Assembly: GCA_021807065.1 (NCBI GenBank)
Contig: JAKAPO010000033.1
Location: forward strand, 1-13,667
Direction: 5' to 3'
DNA: 13,667 bases
Source: a bacterium
Lineage (GTDB): Bacteria; Vulcanimicrobiota; Vulcanimicrobiia; Vulcanimicrobiales; Vulcanimicrobiaceae
Shown here: in pieces, positions 1 through 6,075 of the stretch
Layout: the number at the start of each line of letters is the position of its first letter
How positions within the stretch are numbered: position 1 is the stretch's first letter
Made by a program: the position numbers and the translations under genes
The notes under the pieces: generated by a model
The model's input: the letters and a program-made list of their open reading frames with translations, nothing else
Databases searched by the model: none
Told to the model about the DNA's origin: nothing

Positions 1-2
1 TG

Positions 3-34
3 CTCTCCACAGCCTTGTCCACAGCTGTGGAAAT
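3..34. promoter_or_regulatory. Cluster of three DnaA-box-like sites at the edge of oriC
   Basis: Three 9-mers resemble DnaA boxes. CTCTCCACA at 3-11 and TTGTCCACA at 15-23 are on the + strand, and ATTTCCACA is on the - strand at 26-34. The second matches the form preferred in high-GC actinobacteria and differs from TTATCCACA by one base. The first two start 12 bp apart. The second and third meet in a perfect 14-bp palindrome at 18-31. Being directly upstream of rpmH fits the dnaA-rpmH type of origin, so dnaA is expected just left of the window (inference). The window starts inside the cluster, so the number of boxes and the unwinding element cannot be judged. Confidence 0.7.
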
Positions 35-112
35 CATTGAGAGGGGATCCCTTCAAATTTCGAGGGCTAGAATCGTCGGCAATCCTTGCGTCTTAATATA
101 GATCCGCTGCCA

Positions 113-136
113 GCTACCGGTTTTGCTACCGGTTTT
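113..136. repeat. 12-bp tandem repeat upstream of the rpmH promoter
   Basis: The 12-mer GCTACCGGTTTT occurs twice in perfect tandem at 113-124 and 125-136. It is followed by a partial third unit, GCTT, that runs into the -35 hexamer. Placement directly against the promoter could mean a regulator or DnaA-related binding site, or just a short slippage duplication. No known operator is recognised. Confidence 0.8.
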
Positions 137-138
137 GC

Positions 139-168
139 TTGACGCTGCAGCGGCGTGGCCGTTATACT
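139..168 (+). promoter_or_regulatory. Sigma70-type promoter for rpmH-rnpA
   Basis: TTGACG at 139-144 (one mismatch to TTGACA) and TATACT at 163-168 (one mismatch to TATAAT) are separated by 18 bp. Transcription would be expected to start around 174-176, only three to five bases before the rpmH ATG at 179. The promoter would drive rpmH, rnpA and probably the closely packed genes downstream. The hexamers are read directly; the start point is inferred from usual spacing. Confidence 0.6.
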
Positions 169-178
169 GCGCGAGGCC

Positions 179-313
179 ATGAAGCGGACCTATCAGCCTC
201 ACAACCGGCGGCGCAAGCGTGTGCACGGGTTCCTCGAGCGCATGCGGACGAAAAACGGGCGCCGGGTCCTCGCTCGCCGCCGAAAGAAGGGGCGTCGCCG
301 ACTGGCCGTCTGA
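179..313 (+). CDS. rpmH: 50S ribosomal protein L34
   Basis: This 44-residue, extremely basic protein is a structural component of the large ribosomal subunit. It starts with the family signature MKRTYQPHNRRRKRVHGF, followed by the L34 pattern of a Met-Arg-Thr segment, an NGR motif and a run of Arg/Lys ending in RRRLAV. The length is normal for L34 (44-47 residues). The ATG at 179 is fixed by the conserved N-terminus. A GAGG at 173-176 is only two bases from the start, too close for an ordinary Shine-Dalgarno, and the promoter -10 is ten bases upstream, so the mRNA may be almost leaderless. The stop codon overlaps the rnpA start (TGATG at 311-315), which implies translational coupling. The gene is too short for most ORF callers, but recognition is near certain. 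Confidence 0.98.
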   Translation: MKRTYQPHNRRRKRVHGFLERMRTKNGRRVLARRRKKGRRRLAV

Positions 314-636
314 TGCGTAGCTTTGCCAGCATGCGCCGTCGGGCCGAGTTTGCTGCCCTTCGCCGGCGCGGCCGGCTTCGGTCCCGCCCGACACTGCTCG
401 TCTACACGCTCGCCGAATCGGGCGACGCGCGGTCGGTTGCGGGCGTCAGCGTCAGCAGTCAGCTGGGGAGGGCCGTTGCGCGTAATCGCGTCCGCCGGCG
501 CCTTGTTTCGATACTTCACGAAACGTTACGTGGAAAAGCGCCGCGCCGCGTGCTCGTCGTTGCGCGTCCAGCGGCGTCGGGCGCAGCCTACGGGGAGTTG
601 CGCGGCGATCTGCGTAGCGCGCTCGAAGAAGAGTAG
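313..636 (+). CDS. rnpA: Ribonuclease P protein component
   Basis: RnpA is the protein cofactor of RNase P and helps the catalytic RNA bind and cleave the 5' leader of precursor tRNAs. The 107-residue product is basic. It carries the family signature RAVARNRVRRRL at about residues 54-65 (the RNR motif contacting the RNA), after an N-terminal Phe-containing segment (residues 4-13) and the VSVSSQLG strand. Typical family length is 105-120. The ATG at 313 shares its A with the rpmH stop, the classic rpmH-rnpA arrangement. The same frame stays open upstream to a TTG at 139, covering all of rpmH. That longer form would start at the promoter -35, so the short form is preferred. Only 6 bp separate the gene from yidD. 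Confidence 0.95.
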   Translation: MRSFASMRRRAEFAALRRRGRLRSRPTLLVYTLAESGDARSVAGVSVSSQLGRAVARNRVRRRLVSILHETLRGKAPRRVLVVARPAASGAAYGELRGDLRSALEEE

Positions 637-642
637 GCTCGC

Positions 643-885
643 GTGCGCGCCGCCGTCATTTTCGCGATCCGAATCTATCAACTGCTGATCTCGCCGCTGC
701 TACCGCCGTCGTGCCGGTTCTACCCGAGTTGCTCGCACTATGCCGCCGAGGCGGTTCGCCGGCACGGCATCGCAGCGGGCGCAATTCTCTCGTTGAGCAG
801 GATCGCGAAATGCCACCCATGGCATCCCGGCGGCCTGGATCCCGTGCCTGAAAAACTCGGCCGCTTGCGCGGGGTCCCGAAATGA
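643..885 (+). CDS. yidD: Membrane protein insertion efficiency factor YidD
   Basis: YidD is a small membrane-associated protein that assists insertion and folding of inner-membrane proteins alongside YidC. The 80-residue product has the complete family core: SPLLPPSCRFYPSCSHYA at residues 17-34 (with Cys24 and Cys30), an EAVRRHG segment, and KCHPWHPGGLDPVP at 56-69 with the third conserved Cys57. The N-terminal residues 4-20 form a hydrophobic or amphipathic helix. Length is normal for the family (about 70-90). A GTG start at 643 is chosen because it leaves the full N-terminal helix and follows rnpA by 6 bp. The stop overlaps the yidC start (ATGA at 882-885), so YidD and YidC are probably translationally coupled. 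Confidence 0.96.
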   Translation: MRAAVIFAIRIYQLLISPLLPPSCRFYPSCSHYAAEAVRRHGIAAGAILSLSRIAKCHPWHPGGLDPVPEKLGRLRGVPK

Positions 886-1904
886 TCGTCGCCTCGTTCC
901 TCGATCCGTTCGTTGCCGGCATTTGGCTGGTCGTTCAATACCTTGATTCGGCGATTCACAATCTCGGCGTTAGCCTCATCGTTCTTGCGTTGCTGATCCG
1001 GGCGGCATTTTGGCAACTGAACGTCAAGCAGTTCCGATCGATGCTCGACATGCAGCGCATCGCGCCGAAACTCAAGAAGCTTCAGGAGAAATTCAAAGGC
1101 GAGCCGCAGCGCCTTCAACAGGAGCAGATGGCACTCTACCGCGAGGCCGGCGTCAATCCGCTAGCCGGATGCCTGCCGCTCATCGTGCAATTGCCCATCC
1201 TGTACAGCGTCTATTGGGTCATCGCGCTCAACGCGACGCTCCGGGGAAAGAACAACGCGCCGAACTATCTTGCCACCGTCGGTCCAGGCGGCCAGTGCCA
1301 AGCGCACGCGACGACGTGGTTCTCGTCGTTTCCCCTGCATGCGCTGCTGCACCCGTTGTGCTTCAACACGCAGTCGTTCCTCTGGATTGGGAACGCGCTT
1401 GCCGTGCACTCGCCAAAGATATTCGGCATCAGCCTCGTCGCCCCGAATCTCGCGGCGCCGGATCTCGTCCTGATCGTACTGTATGCGATTTCGATGTACG
1501 TGAGCGTGCGGTACGGCAGCGTTCCGTCGACAGATCCTCAGCAGGCGCAGATGCAGCGCATGATGGCGATCATCTCTCCGTTGATGATCGGGTACTTCGC
1601 GTGGCGCAGCAGCTGGCCGTCGGCGATGGTACTGTATTGGTTTTCCTATAACATCTTCACGATGGCGCAGCAGATCTACATGCTGCGCAAGTACCACCAG
1701 CCGTTTTCCATGCTCGATTCCGGACATGGCTTGACGGAAGAGACGCCTCCGAAGGAAGCGCCACGCGCGCTCGGGCGCGCGGACGGCGAGGCACAGGTTG
1801 CCGCTGCCGGCGGACCGGTGCACGCCGCGCCGGGCGACGGTCAGGCGGGCGCTCCGGGAACGCCGCGCAGACGCCGGCGAAGGAAAAGGAAGAAGAGAGG
1901 CTAG
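882..1904 (+). CDS. yidC: Membrane protein insertase YidC (Oxa1/Alb3 family, short form)
   Basis: YidC inserts and folds inner-membrane proteins, alone or with SecYEG. The 340-residue protein lacks the large periplasmic P1 domain of proteobacterial YidC and has no obvious lipoprotein signal. Hydrophobic segments lie near residues 27-46, 93-114, 192-212 and 227-265. Arg40 sits inside the first core helix, where the family keeps the positively charged groove residue. A charged cytoplasmic hairpin (about 49-88, Lys/Gln/Glu-rich) follows, then the conserved NPLAGCLP region at 92-99. The loop at about 116-190 is long and contains two Cys. The C-terminal tail is Gly/Ala/Pro-rich and ends in a run of Arg/Lys (about 328-339), a plausible ribosome-binding tail. 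The start overlaps yidD by ATGA; jag follows two bases after the stop. Confidence 0.95.
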   Translation: MIVASFLDPFVAGIWLVVQYLDSAIHNLGVSLIVLALLIRAAFWQLNVKQFRSMLDMQRIAPKLKKLQEKFKGEPQRLQQEQMALYREAGVNPLAGCLPLIVQLPILYSVYWVIALNATLRGKNNAPNYLATVGPGGQCQAHATTWFSSFPLHALLHPLCFNTQSFLWIGNALAVHSPKIFGISLVAPNLAAPDLVLIVLYAISMYVSVRYGSVPSTDPQQAQMQRMMAIISPLMIGYFAWRSSWPSAMVLYWFSYNIFTMAQQIYMLRKYHQPFSMLDSGHGLTEETPPKEAPRALGRADGEAQVAAAGGPVHAAPGDGQAGAPGTPRRRRRRKRKKRG

Positions 1905-1906
1905 CG

Positions 1907-2497
1907 ATGATCTACGAGGACGACTACGAGTTCGAAGAGCAACCCGCAAACGTTCGCGATCGCCGAATTCCCGGCAGCGGCGAAGAGCCGCCGGCGGCCG
2001 TGCGCCGGCGCGGGCGACGCGGTAAACGCGCAGGGGAGGTTCCCCCGGAGGCAGCCGCTGCCCGCGACCTGCTCAGCGAGATACTCGACCGAATGGGTAT
2101 CGCCCCGGTTGAAATCGGATACATTGCACGCGAGGAGGGTGAGTATCTCGAGATTACCGGACCGGATCTCGCCGCGCTGATCGGCAGGCGAGGGAACACG
2201 CTCGAGGCACTCAATCACGTTTTCAACAACGTCATGAATGCGGGCGTACGCGACAACCGCCATTACTATACGATCGATGCCGAGGGGTACCGCGCGCGCC
2301 GCGCCGACCATCTTAAGGAAATCGCGCTCGCCACGATGGAACGCTGCGTGCGCGAAAGACAGCCACAGTACCTCGAACCGATGCTGCCGTCGGAGCGCAA
2401 GATCGTGCACCTCACGCTCGCAAACAGCGATACCGTTCGCACCGAGTCGGAGGGGGAAGATCCGGAACGTCGCGTCGTCGTATTCTTGCGCGATTAG
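1907..2497 (+). CDS. khpB: RNA-binding protein Jag/KhpB (KH-R3H)
   Basis: This 196-residue protein has the KH plus R3H domain pair of Jag/KhpB/EloR, an RNA-binding protein linked in Firmicutes to cell-elongation control and often encoded after yidC. Residues 1-52 are a charged, low-complexity linker, first acidic (EDDYEFEE) and then Arg-rich. The KH domain spans about 53-126 with the GxxG loop GRRG at 93-96. The R3H domain spans about 132-196, with PMLPSERKIVH at 158-168 giving the Arg164-x3-His168 signature. The N-terminal Jag_N domain found in many homologues is not visible. GAGAGG at 1895-1900 is a good Shine-Dalgarno six bases before the ATG and overlaps the end of yidC. Also known as jag. 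Confidence 0.92.
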   Translation: MIYEDDYEFEEQPANVRDRRIPGSGEEPPAAVRRRGRRGKRAGEVPPEAAAARDLLSEILDRMGIAPVEIGYIAREEGEYLEITGPDLAALIGRRGNTLEALNHVFNNVMNAGVRDNRHYYTIDAEGYRARRADHLKEIALATMERCVRERQPQYLEPMLPSERKIVHLTLANSDTVRTESEGEDPERRVVVFLRD

Positions 2498-2500
2498 CGA

Positions 2501-2983
2501 TTGAGCGAGCGGATTCTCTACAAGTACAAGAAGGGCACGCCGTGGGGAGCGGCGCTGGGATTCGGATGCCTCGTCGCGCTATGGGCGGTCGTGCTTTGGA
2601 GTGCCGTTTCACGCGAACAGTCTCGGTCGCTCACGCTTGAAATAGCGATCGGGGGAACGATTGCGATCCTCATCTTCGCATTGGCGCTCTCGTCGGTAAC
2701 GGTGGTCGTCAGCGATCGCGAGATACGCTGGTGGTTGGGCATGGGGTTTCCTCGGGGCCATCTCCCGCTCGAGCGCTTGATCGACGCCGCCGCTACGCAC
2801 GGGAAATTCTGGGAAGGATGGGGCAGTTATCTGACGGGAAGCGGCTGGATCCCGCGGGTGCGCGCGCTAAACGCCGTGAGATTGCGCGGTCCGCGACGGC
2901 GTTGCGTCGTGCTCGCAACCGACCGTCCGCAAGAACTGCTGGACGCAATCGCACGAGCACGCTGGACTACGGAGGCAACGTAA
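2501..2983 (+). CDS. Two-helix membrane protein with possible PH-like domain, function unknown
   Basis: The 160-residue product is not recognised as a named protein. Two hydrophobic segments (about residues 14-36 and 45-70) form a hairpin. A soluble C-terminal part follows that resembles small bacterial PH-like membrane proteins: a VVVSDREIRWWLG strand, a PLERLIDA segment, a Trp/Gly-rich stretch at 103-117 (GKFWEGWGSYL), an RLRGPRRRCVVLATD strand pair and a DRPQELLDAI helix. That fold assignment rests on general pattern only. The TTG start at 2501 is three bases after the jag stop; the next in-frame candidate (GTG, Val31) would cut the first helix, so TTG is preferred although no strong ribosome-binding site is seen. 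It lies in the operon between jag and mnmE, suggesting co-transcription rather than a known shared function. Confidence 0.75.
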   Translation: MSERILYKYKKGTPWGAALGFGCLVALWAVVLWSAVSREQSRSLTLEIAIGGTIAILIFALALSSVTVVVSDREIRWWLGMGFPRGHLPLERLIDAAATHGKFWEGWGSYLTGSGWIPRVRALNAVRLRGPRRRCVVLATDRPQELLDAIARARWTTEAT

Positions 2984-2996
2984 GCTCCTAGGCACT

Positions 2997-4325
2997 ATGG
3001 AAACGATCGCGGCGATCGCTACACCTCCCGGACGCGGTGCCATCGCGATCGTGAGGGCCAGCGGTCCAATGGCCGGCGAGCTCGCCGCACGGCTCGTGCG
3101 CGAGCACCTGTCCCCGCATTATGCCCGCCGCGTCGAAATCGTCGACGAGCGCGGCACCCCGCTCGATCAGGGCGTCGCGATCTTCGCTCCGGGACCGCAC
3201 AGCTATACCGGTGAGGACCTCCTCGAACTGCACGTTCACGGGAGCCCGGTAGTCGCCCGCGACGTGCTGCGCGCGATGCTCGCTTGCGGCGCGCGCCTTG
3301 CCGGACCAGGCGAGTTCACGCGCCGCGCATTCGAGAACGGCAAGATGGATTTGAGCGCGGCCGCTGCGGTCGCAGAGCTCATCGAGGCGGAGAGCCGCGC
3401 GGCTGCGCGCGCCGCACTGGCGAATCTCACGGGCGGCCTTCGCGCCGAGATCACGCGACTTGCCAACGATGTCGAAGATCTGCTCGAACGTCTCGCGGCG
3501 GCGATCGACTTCCCGGACGAGGTCTCCGATCCACCGAGATCGCAGCTGCAAGATCGAATCGAGAGCCTCTCGGCGGAACTTCGAGACCTGCTCGCTACCG
3601 GCGAAGTAGGCCGCCTCGTGCGCGAGGGAACGACGGTCGCAATCGTCGGCCCTCCCAACGCGGGAAAATCGTCGCTGCTCAACGCACTGCTCGGTGAGGA
3701 ACGCGCGCTCGTCTCCGAGGTACCGGGAACGACTCGCGACACCATCGAGGAGTCGATAACGGTAGCCGGCGTCCCCGTGCGACTGATCGATACGGCTGGA
3801 ATTCACGCGCATGCCGACCGCATCGAATCTGCAGGGATTGACCGGACGATGCGCGCGCTCGAGCAGGCGCAGATCGCGCTCGTGGTGATCGACGGTTCGC
3901 AGCCACCGGAAGAACAATCGCGTAACGTGCTTTCTCTAACCGCCGAGCACGAGCGCATTGTCTTCTTCAACAAAGCCGATTTAGGCATGACCGGCGCGTC
4001 CGACATTAACGGTGCAATCATCGGCAGCGTCTTCCAAAAGGAAACGCTCGGAGCATTAAGGGCCGCCATCGCGCACCTCGGGTGGAATGACGAGCGCGTC
4101 GACCTCTCTCGGCCGCACCTCGCCACGGTGGTCGAGTTTGATGCCGCATCCGCCGCACTCGAGGCGCTCGTGCATGCGCGAGAAACGCTCGAGATCGGCG
4201 ACCCCATCGATCTGATTGCGGGAGATCTGCGCGAAGCACGTGCAGCGCTGCGCAAAATTACCGGCGAGGAAGCCACCGAAGAGATGCTCGACGGCATCTT
4301 CGCCCGCTTCTGCATAGGAAAATAG
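2997..4325 (+). CDS. mnmE: tRNA modification GTPase MnmE
   Basis: MnmE works in a complex with MnmG to install the (carboxymethyl)aminomethyl group at C5 of the wobble uridine U34 of certain tRNAs, using a folate-derived one-carbon unit and GTP hydrolysis. The 442-residue protein has the N-terminal folate-binding domain (ATPPGRGAIAIVRASG at 8-23; HGSP and PGEFTRRAFENGKMDL further on). A G domain is inserted in the helical domain: P-loop GPPNAGKSS at 218-226, switch region VPGTTRD, DTAGI at 265-269 and NKAD at 325-328. The C-terminal CIGK at 439-442 contains the conserved catalytic cysteine. Length is slightly below the usual 450-460. The ATG at 2997 starts the conserved N-terminus (TIAAIATPPG). 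It is 13 bp after the preceding gene. Confidence 0.98.
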   Translation: METIAAIATPPGRGAIAIVRASGPMAGELAARLVREHLSPHYARRVEIVDERGTPLDQGVAIFAPGPHSYTGEDLLELHVHGSPVVARDVLRAMLACGARLAGPGEFTRRAFENGKMDLSAAAAVAELIEAESRAAARAALANLTGGLRAEITRLANDVEDLLERLAAAIDFPDEVSDPPRSQLQDRIESLSAELRDLLATGEVGRLVREGTTVAIVGPPNAGKSSLLNALLGEERALVSEVPGTTRDTIEESITVAGVPVRLIDTAGIHAHADRIESAGIDRTMRALEQAQIALVVIDGSQPPEEQSRNVLSLTAEHERIVFFNKADLGMTGASDINGAIIGSVFQKETLGALRAAIAHLGWNDERVDLSRPHLATVVEFDAASAALEALVHARETLEIGDPIDLIAGDLREARAALRKITGEEATEEMLDGIFARFCIGK

Positions 4326-4478
4326 GGTGGAACTCGCGACATGACGCTTCGGAACCGCTCGTCGCTCGCCGTCCTGACGCGCTCTTGGCTCTCGGCCTCT
4401 CCGTTCCCGCGTCCATGCGCGCTCGTCGGCCCGGGATTCCTCCGCATCACATCGCGGGTTCTCACGGGAGCGCTAGGA
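4326..4478. other. Non-coding spacer between mnmE and the lipoprotein gene, resembling a dispersed repeat
   Basis: About 153 bp separate the mnmE stop from the preferred lipoprotein start. Both frames-of-interest can be read through (an ATG at 4341 is in frame with the lipoprotein), but the translation is Arg/Ser/Pro-rich and unlike a signal peptide. The stretch contains ATGACG-type words near each end (4341-4346 and 4479-4484) and ends in a CTAGGAATGACGG-like motif at 4473-4485. It thus resembles short dispersed intergenic repeats with a terminal GGAATGACGG that I recognise from several bacterial groups. Only one copy is in the window, so this is inference. No clear promoter or terminator was found in it. 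Confidence 0.35.
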
Positions 4479-6065
4479 ATGACGGTCCTACGGGGAGCTC
4501 GGCCACGAGGCGCTGCGGCCAAGCTTTTTGCCGCCGCTGGCGCGGTTCTCGCCCTCTCCTCGTGCACGAAGGCACCGCAGCATTGGGGGGTCCCCGGCGA
4601 AGTGCGGATCGGCTACCTCGGCACGATCTACACGCTGAATCCGATCATCGCTTTCGGGCAACGCTTGATCGACTTGACGCAGCTCTACACGCAGCCCCTT
4701 GTAGGCATAAGCCCGAAGAACAAAGCGATCCCGGTGTTATGCACGCAAGTGCCCAGCATCACCAACGGAGGCATCTCGCGTGACGGACTCACCATCACGT
4801 ACCATCTGCGTCACGTCCGATTCGCAGATGGCGTTCCGTTTACGTCGAAGGACGTTGCCTTCACCTATCGCGCGATTCTCGATCCGCGCAACCCGGTTAC
4901 CGAGGCGTCGCCCTACTTGCGCATCGCGTCGCTCACGACGCCGGACGCGCATACCGTCGTCGTCAGACTAAGACATCGCTGGGCTGGGGCGGTGCGCGAG
5001 CTGTTCGCAGCGTCGGACTACATCTACGGCATTCTTCCGGCGCATGCTTTCGCGAGCACCGACATGGTACACGCGGCGTGGAACGAGCATCCCTTCGGGA
5101 CCGGGCCGTTTCGCGTGACGCGTTGGATTCGTGGCGATAGCGTCGAGTTAACCAGAAATCCCTATGCATGGGAGCCGCCGAAGCTGACTCGCATCGTAAT
5201 CCGCATGCTTGCCGACGAGAACACGGCGTTCATCGCGTTGCAATCGCACGCAATCGATTTCACCGATATCACCTACGAGCAAGTCGCGACCGCACGCGCC
5301 GAGAGAGACGTCCGCGTCGTCGCTATACCGCGCAACGAGGTGGACGATATCGAGTTGCAGACGCAGGGTAGCGCGATGCACGACTTGAGAGTGCGCCAGG
5401 CCGTGGCCTACGCCATCGATCGGAGAACGATCGCCCGGGCGGTCTATCACGGCTACAGTCCGCTCGCGTCGACCGAGGTCTCGCCGCTGTTTCCCGAACA
5501 CGATGCGTCGATCGCGGCACTTCCGTACGATCCGGCGCGCGCACGTGCGCTGCTCGGCGGCCGGCGCGTTGCAGTGCGGATCACCTTCAACGCCTCGGAG
5601 AACACCTATGCTGCCGTGGCAACGGTTGTTCAAGCAAACCTACGCTCCGTCGGTTTCGAAGCGACGCTCGACGGCGCAACGCCCAGCCTCCTGTACGCGC
5701 CGCCTGCCCAGCACGGCGTGTTGTACGATGGGCTCTTCGACCTGGAGATCGGCGGATGGTATGGCGGCCTCGATCCCGAGGCGTCCGAGCCGTGGACGTG
5801 CGCCAATCGCGCGCCGAACGGACCGAACGTGGCCCGCTGGTGCGATCCGCAATACGATGCCGCTTTCAGTAGGCAGCAACAGACGCTCGACCCTCGAGAG
5901 CGCACCGCGGCTTTTCACGCGATGCAGCGGCGCATCCACGAGGAGATCCCGGCGATATTTCTCGTCTATCGCACCGAGTTTGAAGCGATCAATCCATCGT
6001 TACACGGCTTCGCCCCGAACATGCTCTACAACTTCGGCCAAACGGAAGACTGGTCGTTACGCTGA
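4479..6065 (+). CDS. ABC transporter solute-binding lipoprotein, family 5 (oligopeptide type)
   Basis: The product is a family 5 extracellular solute-binding protein (SBP_bac_5; DppA/OppA type) that would bind peptides or similar solutes outside the membrane. From the ATG at 4479 it has 528 residues. The signal peptide has basic residues 5-15, a hydrophobic core and lipobox LSSC with Cys29 as the lipidation site. Family hallmarks follow: GYLGTIYTLNPI near the mature N-terminus, VRFADGVPFTSKDVAFTY, GTGPFRVTRW, DLRVRQAVAYAIDRRTIARA and a C-terminal HEEIPAIFLVY segment. An in-frame ATG at 4341 would add 46 residues before the signal peptide; 4479 is preferred because GGGAG at 4466-4470 precedes it and it gives a normal lipoprotein signal. 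No permease or ATPase gene is adjacent, and the gene splits mnmE from mnmG. The substrate is unknown. Confidence 0.88.
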   Translation: MTVLRGARPRGAAAKLFAAAGAVLALSSCTKAPQHWGVPGEVRIGYLGTIYTLNPIIAFGQRLIDLTQLYTQPLVGISPKNKAIPVLCTQVPSITNGGISRDGLTITYHLRHVRFADGVPFTSKDVAFTYRAILDPRNPVTEASPYLRIASLTTPDAHTVVVRLRHRWAGAVRELFAASDYIYGILPAHAFASTDMVHAAWNEHPFGTGPFRVTRWIRGDSVELTRNPYAWEPPKLTRIVIRMLADENTAFIALQSHAIDFTDITYEQVATARAERDVRVVAIPRNEVDDIELQTQGSAMHDLRVRQAVAYAIDRRTIARAVYHGYSPLASTEVSPLFPEHDASIAALPYDPARARALLGGRRVAVRITFNASENTYAAVATVVQANLRSVGFEATLDGATPSLLYAPPAQHGVLYDGLFDLEIGGWYGGLDPEASEPWTCANRAPNGPNVARWCDPQYDAAFSRQQQTLDPRERTAAFHAMQRRIHEEIPAIFLVYRTEFEAINPSLHGFAPNMLYNFGQTEDWSLR

Positions 6066-6075
6066 AGTAAACTGC

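Noticed and set aside
139..312. TTG at 139 as the real start of rnpA, giving a 58-residue extension
   Set aside because: It lies at the promoter -35 and upstream of the expected transcript start; the extension has no RnpA features. The ATG at 313 overlaps the rpmH stop in the standard way. Kept only as a finding.
500..530. Sequence with TTCACGAAACG resembling a half parS site in rnpA
   Set aside because: Too many mismatches to TGTTTCACGTGAAACA and it encodes a normal part of RnpA.
4341..4478. ATG at 4341 as start of the solute-binding lipoprotein
   Set aside because: It adds 46 residues of non-signal sequence ahead of an ordinary lipoprotein signal; the 4479 ATG has a purine-rich site upstream. 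Not fully excluded.
3803..4567. Long minus-strand open frame of 254 residues across mnmE and the spacer
   Set aside because: It overlaps the mnmE coding end, is rich in Ser/Arg/Ala with no domain, and is a typical high-GC antisense shadow.
5503..6075. Upstream extension of the mnmG open frame
   Set aside because: It lies inside the lipoprotein gene in another frame and has Arg/Ser-rich shadow composition; MnmG homology begins just after GTG 6076.
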